Assembly: GCA_023014335.1 (NCBI GenBank)
Contig: JAECYW010000007.1
Location: 310,001 to 374,000 of the forward strand
Origin: Galerina marginata
Lineage: Eukaryota; Basidiomycota; Agaricomycetes; Agaricales; Galerinaceae
DNA: 64,000 nucleotides
Direction: 5' to 3'
Positions 54,814-64,000 of this stretch are shown here, one piece after another; positions within the stretch are counted from its first letter, which is position 1; the number at the start of each line of letters is the position of its first letter. The notes beneath the pieces were generated by a model. That model made no database searches, was not told the DNA's origin, and saw nothing but the letters and a program-made list of their open reading frames with translations. A program made the position numbers and the translations under genes.

Positions 54814-56445
54814 ATGAGCGCTCGTTTCTTGCCAGCCTTCCGCTACAGAATCCCAAGGTCGCATTCACGGCCCTTCTTCAACTTTCTGAACCGCAAACGT
54901 GCTCAGAAGCTTCAAGATCCCGCTCCTATCCTGACCGAGGACAACTTGTTCCATCCATTTTCGAAATCGCCGTTTCCTGCTGTACGCGCCCGAGGAGATG
55001 CAATTCAAAAGCTAGCGCCATGTCCGGCGTGTGTCTCCTTGCATGACAATATACATGCACATACCGAGGCTCAGCCTAAAGCAGTCAAATTCGAATGTCC
55101 GGATTGTGGTTGGCCGACCCACTGTACAGAGGAACATTGGAAGGAGGATACTGAGCACCAAAAATACTGTGCCCGACTACGTGAAGCGAACGAGGACGAA
55201 CACGACTTGAGGAGTGGGAGGCGGATGCGTGAATTTGAAATGCCTGGTACTAACAAAAAGACTGGCAACTCAATACCTTACTGACTAGACCTCAGGTCCG
55301 CAAGGATACGAAGAGACTGTTTCTCTCGGGAATTGGGATGTGTTTTGGTATACCCGTAACTTCCCTTCCATGGACACCGAGCGCTCTCGCAGACATGCCA
55401 GCAAACTTTTGACTTACCCTATCACAATCGGTGGAACCCTGCATCAACATAGCGGCTTGACTCTTCGCAATCAAAGGCTCACACCTGAAGGAAGTCGGTC
55501 TCTAGCCGGTAAGAATATTTTAATTCCAGCATATTTCTCACTTAACGTGTCCACCTAGCATTGCGAAGCACATTGCACGTCCCTCCGGGGGCACCCGAAA
55601 CCGACGAGGCATCTGTCGGGAAGCCACAAGTGCGGATCTTTATTCTTGGGGCACGAGCCGAGTCATCTCTGCCGCCTCATGTTTGGGAACAACTGTGCAT
55701 GCTCTTTCCTTCAACTCACTTCCACCTGTTCTTTATTGGGCCCCAAGTTTCATTGCCAAAACCCACAGAAAGAACTCTAGAGAAGCAGAATCCAGTCTCG
55801 ACAAAGCCTCCCACAACGCCTAACATCTCTGAAACGATAGGCGAAAAATCCACTTACTTGCCAAATGTATATCAACCCCCAACCCCCAAGCCAATTGAAC
55901 GTTTGAGGCGCACCCGTTCATCTCTAGAACGATATGGCGTTCCATCTTATACAGTGCCATACACTCCACAGCTCACAATTACAGGGATGCAAGTCAATTA
56001 CGCCGATGTCCATGCTCAATTTCAACACACTCTGGATCCGTATAGTGACCTCTTCTTTTTTTTTTCCCCTGGCTTTGGATTCCCATCTCCAGACTCTTTT
56101 GCAGAAAATGGAGAGCCTCTCTTACAAATCGCGTCTCCGACTGAATGGGGGCCTGTTCTCCCTATGCTTTTGGCTAGCAAGTGTCCCATCTTCGTAACTG
56201 GCTTTTCACCTACGGATGTTGAGCGAGATGTTCGATCTCTGTCAACCGCAGCAGATGTTGCTGGTGAGTTCGAGTGGGTCATTACCCCAGGTCCAAATAA
56301 GTTTGGAAGTGAGAAATGGGAGGTGGCAGACTTTGATCCAAGGGTGATGGTCAAAACTAATTGGGGGATTTGGGCGATTCGAGGAAGGAGTAAAGATTTG
56401 CAGGAGCAAAGAAGCTTGTTTTCGTATTTACCGTTATTGACCTAA
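54814..56445 (+). CDS. MSS51: MSS51-like mitochondrial translation activator (zinc-finger protein)
   Basis: In yeast, Mss51 promotes COX1 mRNA translation and Cox1 assembly. Three exons, 54814-55246, 55296-55508 and 55559-56445, give 510 residues. The N-terminus is Arg/Phe-rich (mitochondrial presequence). The MYND-like zinc finger starts at C70/C73 (CPAC), continues with [17 protein letters not shown], and ends [11 protein letters not shown]. The conserved Mss51 C-terminal domain follows: [39 protein letters not shown], a disordered Pro-rich insertion and a globular end with [12 protein letters not shown]. It shares a 100-bp divergent promoter with HIS3. The stop is convergent with GLT1. Confidence 0.9.
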
Positions 56446-56622
56446 ACTATCAGTTAACCATTGTCAAAAATGTCTTGAATCGTCCCCATACCACATTTCA
56501 TTCACAAATATGCTACTTAATCGGTGACTAACAATCCGCTGTACTATATTCGTAGAAATGGCTTAATATGCATGAAATCATGAACCTAGATAAGTACTGT
56601 TACTGTATATATACCTGACATT

Positions 56623-59600
56623 TTATACCCTCACTTCCGGCAGAAGATGACTGGGTGGGGGTCCAAAGGACTAGAAAAGAGTTTCAGAATATAGATAGCC
56701 ATTCAGAGCCAGGATGTCACTCACCCTGGTCTTGATCCCACCGGCAGATGGCAATCTAGTTGAACCACCGCTGAGCCAGCTGTCGACCTCAGCTGCAGCA
56801 CCGCGTCCTTCGCTATGATAGAGGTTTAGAAGGGACTGAATTATTCCAGGGAGAAGTACATACTTTATTCCCCAAACGATCAAGGACTGCCCGCGACGGC
56901 AATCCCCAGCCGCAAAGATACCCTCCACACTAGTCGAATATTTCTGGGAAATTTATCAAGTTGGTTAATAGAGCGAAACTGGAGAATAATGCTAGGTATG
57001 CTACCTTCGGCGGTGTCTGGATGTTAGACCGCGCATCCTGTTTTACGTCCATAGCTCGAAGCACCTCGTTCTGAGGGCCCAGGAATCCGAGAGCGAGGAA
57101 AACCAACTGCGCTGGGAAGAACTTTTCGGAATCAGGGACTTCTTCCATCTTCCAGCGGCCTCCGCTGTCCTTGGTCCATTCGACTCGGACTGGTTTGATC
57201 AGTAAAGATAAAATCATTGAAAGAAAGGTCGGCGTACCGGTATTCAATCCCTTCAGCTTGCCATCGTCATCCAAGACAAACTCTTTCGTTGAAATACAAT
57301 ATTCTCTCGGATCTAGAAAGCCATGCCTGATTAATTCAGACCGATATGAACGCTGTTGACTCCCTTACCGTTACCAAAGTGAGCTGCAACCTCGGTGTGA
57401 CCATAGTCAGTGCGGAATATTCTGACAAAATCGGTCAGCACGGCAAAACAGCCATAAAATGCAATAGATATGTACCTGGGCCATTGTGGCCAGGGATTGT
57501 CACGGCCTCGAGAAACTGGGGGTCGAGGAAGCAATTCGAAGTTAACGACAGATCTAGCACCATGACGCATGGCTGTGCCAATACAGTCGTTTCCTGTATC
57601 ACCGCCACCAATGACAATGACATCCTTTCCTTTCGCATTTATGTAACCCCCGTCTTGCAGTTCGGAGTCCAAGAGTGATTTGGTATTCAGCTGCAAGGCA
57701 CCACTAAGTATAAAGGCCGTTGCAATCTGAAGGTCGGCCACTCGCCTGCAAGAAATCCATGGCAAAGTGAATGCCATCTGCTCCTCGGTTCGGAATCTTC
57801 AGATCTCGAGGCCATGTCGCTCCAGTACAAATCACCACTGCATCACTTTCTGATTGTAGTTGTTTAGCATCAATGTCGACGCCAACATGAGCATTGGGAA
57901 CGAATGTCTTGGTCCAAAACGGTCAGCTTGGGTAAAAGAAGGAGCTAGACGCTGCTTACAACACCCTCGGCAGCCATGAGATCAATTCGTCGTTGAACGA
58001 CAGACTTTTCGAGTTTCATGCTATTACGGAAATAAGCATCGAGAAAATATGGGCTCGAGTACAAAGGACTGACTTTGGGATACCATACATTAACAGACCG
58101 CCCATACGGTCGTTTCGATCGTAAACAGTGACGAAGTGTCCGGCTTTATTAAGTTGATCGGCGCACGCCAAACCGGCAGGCCCAGATCCTATGACAGAAA
58201 TACGGTTACCTGTGCGGAATATGGGAGGATCGGGGGCCATCCAACCCATTTCGAAGCCCTGTAAAGAGTAGGTTATTCAGTTCAAAGACGACGAAGAAAG
58301 TCAGCCATACTTTGTCGATGATAGCACATTCAATGCTCTTGATTCCAACGGGCTGTTCATTAATACCTAGTACGCAGGCACCTTCACAAGGAGCAGGACA
58401 GACGCGACCAGTGAATTCAGGGAAGTTATTGGTCATGAGAAGGCGATTCAAAGCATCCTGCCACTGGCCTTTGAAAACAAGGTCGTTCCACTTTGGTATG
58501 ATATTAGAAATAGGACAGCCAGTATCTGATTGGCAGAAAGGAACGCCGCAATCCATGCAACGTGCTGATTGATATTTCAGCTCGCTTTCGGTCAATCGTG
58601 TAGAGATTTCCTTCCAATCTTTGACACGTTTGCGAGGAGGGCGATAAGCTTCGCCTAGGCGCTTGTACTTCATAAAACCACGAGTCTTGTCTAACTTGTT
58701 GAGGCGCTGCTTGGTGGTTGAATCGTCCACAAGGGAATCCTCCACGTCCACAAGAGATGGCTCATGGCGTGTTTTAGGGCCGAGTGCAGGAGTACTGACG
58801 GCTTTAGGAAGAAGAACATCTTGCAAACCGTCTGACGCTAGGTCAACCTGGCTGGCAGTGCGAGAAGGAATTAAGTCGATGACGCTTTGCCGTAATCTTT
58901 CCTCCTTCTCTCTGGTAGTCCGCTCCTCCAAAACTCGTTTATAGTCGAGAGGCATCACTCGAACAAACAAAGGTAACAAGTGGTGGAAGTCGTGTAATAC
59001 GCGGTCAGCGACCTCGGAGCCCGTGTAATGACGATGGTCTTCGATCAAGCTACGGAGGGCAGCGATTTCTCGGGGGTCGTTGACTTTGCCGAGTTCGACC
59101 ATCTCCATGTTGACTTTCGATGCGAAGGTGTGCGCAGTGTCAAGAACATAAGCTATGCCTCCACTCATTCCTGCAGCAAAATTACGTCCTGTGACACCGA
59201 GGACGACAACCCTTCCTCCAGTCATATACTCACACCCATGGTCTCCAGTACCCTCGACAACTGCGTTGGCCCCTGAGTTTCGCACAGCAAAGCGCTCAGC
59301 GGCGATTCCACGGATGAAAGCTTCGCCGGACGTCGCACCGTAAAGGCACACATTCCCAATGATGATATTTTCTTCTGCTTTGAAAGTAGACTCCTTTGGT
59401 GGATAGACAATAAGGCGTCCTCCAGACAGGCCTTTGCCTACATAGTCGTTCGCATCACCTTCGAGTTCAATCGTAATTCCGGGAGCGAGGAAAGCGCCTA
59501 AAGATTGTCCAGCAGAGCCTTTCATTTGGATGTGAATAGTATCTTTGGGAAGGCCTTCTTCTCCGTACAGCTTCGATACCCTATGTGACAGCGAGGTCCC

Positions 59601-62600
59601 TAGGGCACGGTCGGTGTTGATGACGTCACATTCAATATGAACAGGAAGGCCCTTGGTCAAAGCAGGTTCGGACTCATCGATGAACTTGTTATCAAGCCGA
59701 ATATAGAGTTTATGATCTTGTTGTCGGACACGATAGGTTGCAGCACCCGGGCGCATTTGCCATGCTGGTTTCAGGATGGCTGAAAGGTCGAGGTGGGCCG
59801 TCTTTGGGGTGCGAAGTTTTTCGTTAACCTTAAGCATGTCAGCTCTACCCACCATTTCGTTGATGGTTCGGAAACCCATCTTTGCCATGTAGCCACGAAG
59901 TTCCTCGGCGAGATAATAGAAGAAGTTAATGACTTGCTCAGGTTGACCGGCAAACTTGGCGCGTAGCTGAGGGTCTTGCGTCGCAATTCCAACAGGACAG
60001 GTGTTCACTAAAATAAAGGATAAGCGAGACTAAACCATAGCCAAAATAAATGTAACTCACGATGACATTTTCTCATCATAATGCAACCCATTGCGATTAA
60101 AGGAGTTGTGGCAAAGCCCCATTCTTCAGCACCCAGTAAGCAAGCAATTGCAATGTCACGGCCAGTCCTAATCTGACCATCCGTTTGCACTGTTACGCGA
60201 CCACGCAAGTCGTTCAAGACGAGAGTTTGATGGGTTTCCGCGAGGCCAAGCTCCCAAGGAAGTCCGGCGTACTTGATGCCAGTCCACCGAGACGCTCCTG
60301 TGCCTCCATCATGCCCTGAGATCAGGATGTGGTCGGCCTTGGCCTTGGCCACACCACTGGCGACGATACCGACCCCAACCTCAGATACAAGCTTGACAGA
60401 AATGCGTGCACGGGGGTTTGCGCACTTCAGGTCGTAAATGAGCTGCTTAAGGTCCTCGATCGAATAGATATCGTGATGGGGAGGGGGGGAAATAAGCCCG
60501 ACACCGGCTGTTGAATGACGCGTTCTTGCGATAGAAACAGAAACCTTGTGTCCCGGCAACTCTCCACCTTCACCTGGTTTTGCGCCTTGAGCCATCTTTA
60601 TCTGAAGCTCATCGGCATCAGCTAGGTAGTTGGAAGTCACGCCGAATCGACCAGATGCAACTTGCTTGATAGCAGACCTCATCGTGTCACCATTGGGAAG
60701 GACTTGGGACCGTTCTGCGTCTTCTCCACCTTCACCAGTGTTGGATTTGCCACCGAGACGATTCATAGCAACAGCAAGCGCCGAATGAGCTTCCATTGAA
60801 ATGGAACCGTAAGACATTGCCCCTGTGACAAAGCGACGGACTATTTCATTCCAAGGTTCGACTTGTTCAATTGGGATGGGCGTAACCGCCTCATAGCGGA
60901 ATTCCAAGAGACCCCGGAGGTGAATGCTTTGCGCTTGCTGGTTGGCATTCCTGGCATATGCGTCGTATGCATTCTGGTTCTTCTCCCGCACAGCGTCTTG
61001 TAAGCTCGCAATACCTGACGGATCGTTGATATGTGCCTCTCCACCATCTCGCCAGTGGTATTCACCGGATTCTGGCATTCCAGGTGGAAGGATGGTGTCG
61101 CGGCTGGGCCAGCCTCGCTCGTGGAGCTCAAATGCGTCCATAGCAAGAAGATCAAAAGTAGCACCCTGTACGCGACTTGCGGTACCAAGAAAGCAAGGTT
61201 CAACAACTTCACTATGGAGGCCTAGGATTTCGAAAATTTGAGCTCCTTTGTAGGACTGCAAAGTGGAGATTCCCATCTTCGACATGACCTTTAGGATGCC
61301 ATTGTCACATGAGTGGTGGTAATTGACCATTAATTCTTCGACCGTTCTGTCTGATTTAACACTAAATTTTGTAAGTGAAACTTGGCATATTCATGCAGAG
61401 TATATAGCGCTTACAGTCCTTCTCGTGCAACCTTGTGGATGGTCTCCATCACCAGCCATGGACAAACCGCATCTGCACCGTAGCCAACAAGGACGCAAAG
61501 ATGGTGGACTTCGCGAGCCTCTGCGGTTTCAACCATTAAAGCCACCTTGGCGCGTTTCTTGTGACTAGTAAGGTGTTGATGAACACCGCCGCATGCAATC
61601 AGAGCTGACATAGGAACACGACTGGGTCCCGTTGCACGATCACTGAGAATGATAACTTTAATACCGTCATCTATTGCTTGTGACGCCTCGCTGCAAACTC
61701 GCTCAAGCGCACGTCTATAGCCGGGAAGACCTTCCGACTTTGGGAATGTGATATCGATCGTACGAGAGGGCCAGGTAGCGTAAGCGGATTTCAGATGTTT
61801 CATTGCATTCATTTCTTCTATGGAAAGAAGTGGCGAGGGGAGAAGTATCCGATGACATTGCTCTGGCTTGATTTCCAGAAGATTTCCTTCGGGCCCGACA
61901 TACGCAGCCAGGGACATGACAATGTTCTCCCTGATAGGGTCGATAGGAGGATTTGTCACCTGAGCGAAAAGTTGGCGGAAATAGTCGTAAATAATGCGTG
62001 GTTGGGTAGCCATTGCAGCAAGAGGCGCGTCGTTTCCCATCGAACCGAGTGCCTCCTTTCCCTCAATTACCATGGGGAGCATCAACAAGTTGAGCTGTTC
62101 TACGGTGAAACCAAAAGCGAGCAGCTTGGGGTCTGTGCTCAATGTAGTGTCGTCCAGCATGGGGCTAAGTGAGACGTGACTTCTTTTGACACGCTTGATG
62201 ATTTTTGGCACTTCCAGGACATGAGCCTCGACCCAGGAGGCAAAGTTTTGCTTGGAAGCAGTGTTGCGCTTCAATTCCTTATCATCAACTATTCTGCCTT
62301 CAAGGGTGTCAACGAGAAGCATGCGACCAGGTTTCAAGCGACCTTTTTGCACGACTTTCTCAGGGGCAATGTATAGGGCGCCAACTTCAGATGCACACAC
62401 TATGATGTCTTCCTTTGTTACGATGAAGCGACAAGGACGGAGTCCATTGCGGTCAAGGTTGGCACCACAGAAGCGGCCGTCACTGAAAGTGAAAAGGGCA
62501 GGACCGTCCCAGGGTTCCTGGACACATGCAGCCCAGTTGTAGAATGCCCGTTTTCGTGGATCCATATCTTCATTCCCTTGCCAAGCTTCTGGAATCATCA

Positions 62601-63808
62601 TCATAACAGCTTCAGGCAAGGTTACAGCCCCATTGACAACCAATAGTTCGAGAACATTATCAAATGCTGCTGAGTCAGATCCTCCGTGCTCGATAATGGG
62701 GTAGAGCAAATCGAGTTGATCGCCAAAATTCTGGGAAGATAGAACTCCCTCCCTCGCACGCATCCAGTTTTTGTTACCACGGACTGTATTGATCTCACCT
62801 GAAACAAAATTAACTCGCTGTAAATCAAAAGAGGTATTTCCCTCACCGTTATGAGCTGCCAATCTCATGGGCTGAGCTCGATCCCAACTGGGGAAAGTGT
62901 TGGTAGAAAACCGGGAGTGGACCAGCGTGAAGTGTGATTGGTAGAGTACATGGTTCAGGTCGTGGTAGTAATTATAGACTTGGGGAGGCGAGAGCTGTCC
63001 TTTATACACGATGTTCTTGGACGAAAGGGAGCAAACATAAAAACCTTTTGCAAGTGTGCTTTTGGAGTTTAGAATATAAGCAACAAACAGTATACAAAAT
63101 TAGCCTGAACACTAACATGCTATGCGTAGCGTGCTTTCGAAGGACGTACAACTGCCTTTCGAATTGGGTAGAGTCGAAAGTGCCACCTTGACTAACGCTA
63201 CCATCTCCATAGTGTGCTCGAAGCACGACGAATGGCTGGAGGATAGTTGGTTCCTTGCTGCTGGCCGCCGGCCCGAGAATGGTACCATCGGTAGGAACTT
63301 CCCTCCAGCCAAGTACTCGCAAACCTAAGTCGCTCGAGATGTTGATGAAAACGCTTTGATAGCTTTGCAGTTGAACAGGGTCGTTGGGTTTAAAGAAGAC
63401 ATTCCCGACCGCGTATTCTCCAGGATCGGGAAGAACACAACCAAGATCTCTTTCTGCCTCTCTCTTGAAGAAGTCATGAGGAATGGCAGTCATGACTCCT
63501 GCACCATCGCCATCCCTGCTGTCAGCTCCAGTAGCCCCGCGATGGGTCATGGCACAGAGAAGTTGGCGAGCATCCGACACAATTTTATGACTGGGTTCGC
63601 CCTTGATATGGCAGATGAAACCCACTCCACACGAGTCTTTCTCATTCTCGTTGGAATATAAACCCTGATCGGCTGGCAAAGAAGCTGCGAACGAAGAATC
63701 GTCTCGCACTACGGCGTGAAAGCCATTGATATTTTGGGTAGAGGCAAATTCGGATACCAGGGGAAGCGAGTCGGGTGAAGGACGATAAGAAGAGCCGGAG
63801 TCAGCCAT
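56623..63808 (-). CDS. GLT1: Glutamate synthase (NADH), single-chain GOGAT
   Basis: Makes two glutamates from glutamine and 2-oxoglutarate. Fifteen exons: 63808-63117, 63058-62847, 62798-61415, 61361-60061, 60007-58311, 58258-58074, 58020-57960, 57907-57746, 57690-57476, 57421-57369, 57312-57238, 57189-57005, 56943-56864, 56812-56725, 56670-56623; 2145 residues. A ~59-residue propeptide precedes the amidotransferase Cys60 (CGVGFI). FMN-domain and 3Fe-4S motifs include [29 protein letters not shown] and [15 protein letters not shown]. The beta-like region has [31 protein letters not shown], the FAD site [15 protein letters not shown] and NAD(P)H site [11 protein letters not shown]. Intron 8 has a GC donor (GCGAGT at 57745). 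Intron 2 is stop-free and a multiple of three. Confidence 0.95.
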
Positions 63809-64000
63809 TGACTACGGCAAAGCAGTGATTGAAGAGTTTTTTGCGATAGAAAGAGTATATGCTCTGGGTGAAGATAGTGGAGGAGCAAAACTGAGGGCGG
63901 AAGAGAGCGTATAAAGAGTCCGCATGATCGACTTTCGGCAAAATGGACTGGTCGATAGGCCGAATGAGGCCGATTGATGCCGATTGTTCTTCCAATCCCT
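63809..64000 (-). promoter_or_regulatory. GLT1 upstream region
   Basis: 192 bp of upstream sequence. On the minus strand it is pyrimidine-rich close to the ATG and holds a CTTTATAC TATA-like element about 100 bp upstream (around 63910-63917). The promoter assignment is inferred from position only. Confidence 0.4.

Noticed and set aside
55247..55295. GC donor in MSS51 intron 1
   Set aside because: The GC option would make a 31-nt intron, too short; GTACTA at 55247 gives a 49-nt intron in frame.
63059..63121. GC donor at the first GLT1 intron
   Set aside because: It would drop conserved residues; a normal GTTAGT donor at 63116 with acceptor at 63059 gives [15 protein letters not shown], the expected length.

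Overview
The window is a gene-dense stretch of nuclear DNA from a filamentous basidiomycete, most likely an Agaricomycete (mushroom-forming fungus). Almost every gene is split by many short introns (about 45-75 nt, roughly 175 in all). Intergenic spacers are short, neighbouring genes often share a 90-175 bp divergent promoter, and the closest family matches are fungal proteins. No rRNA, tRNA, CRISPR array or prokaryotic-style operon was seen. All gene models were built by hand from reading frame, splice signals and family consensus. Exon borders are checked for phase but not against transcripts, and coding coordinates run from start codon to stop codon.

Layout. 1-9.1 kb: a truncated nitronate monooxygenase, cytochrome c heme lyase (CYC3), ribosome-biogenesis factor SSF1, an unknown protein, splicing factor SYF1 and Rab geranylgeranyl transferase alpha (BET4). 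9.2-18.1 kb: a 34-residue metallothionein, a large EDC4/Ge-1-type decapping scaffold, SFT2-type Golgi protein, glyoxalase II and a single-pass surface protein. 18.4-25.2 kb: signal-recognition-particle receptor alpha (SRP101), an RS-rich protein, mitochondrial ribosomal protein mL49 and Rab GTPase YPT1. 25.5-28.2 kb: two tandem zinc-ribbon genes; the first has been invaded by a ~680-bp mariner-like terminal-inverted-repeat element. 28.2-37.6 kb: a Zn2Cys6 transcription factor, NOP16, a HAD-family protein with an SKL peroxisomal tail and a penta-EF-hand protein. 38.3-50 kb: long-chain acyl-CoA synthetase, an unknown protein, a membrane-anchored aminopeptidase P, a CUE-AlkB-GRF protein and an MFS transporter. 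50.2-64 kb: an M13 metalloprotease (20 exons), HIS3, MSS51 and NADH-glutamate synthase GLT1 (15 exons).

How the genes relate. Most are housekeeping: ribosome assembly (SSF1, NOP16), secretion (SRP101, YPT1, SFT2, BET4), mRNA processing and decay (SYF1, EDC4), mitochondrial function (CYC3, mL49, MSS51) and nitrogen or amino-acid metabolism (GLT1, HIS3). BET4 prenylates Rab proteins such as the YPT1 product encoded here. No metabolic gene cluster is evident.

The most unusual signals are in gene structure. (i) The acyl-CoA synthetase needs an exon of a single nucleotide (40148) to give its conserved motif. (ii) HIS3 needs an AT-AC intron to keep its metal-binding HHTAED motif. (iii) A mariner-like element sits inside the last exon of a zinc-ribbon gene, giving it a new C-terminus encoded by the inverted repeat; the orphaned original tail is still readable on the far side. 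(iv) Five introns use GC-AG borders, and several exons are 7-24 nt long.
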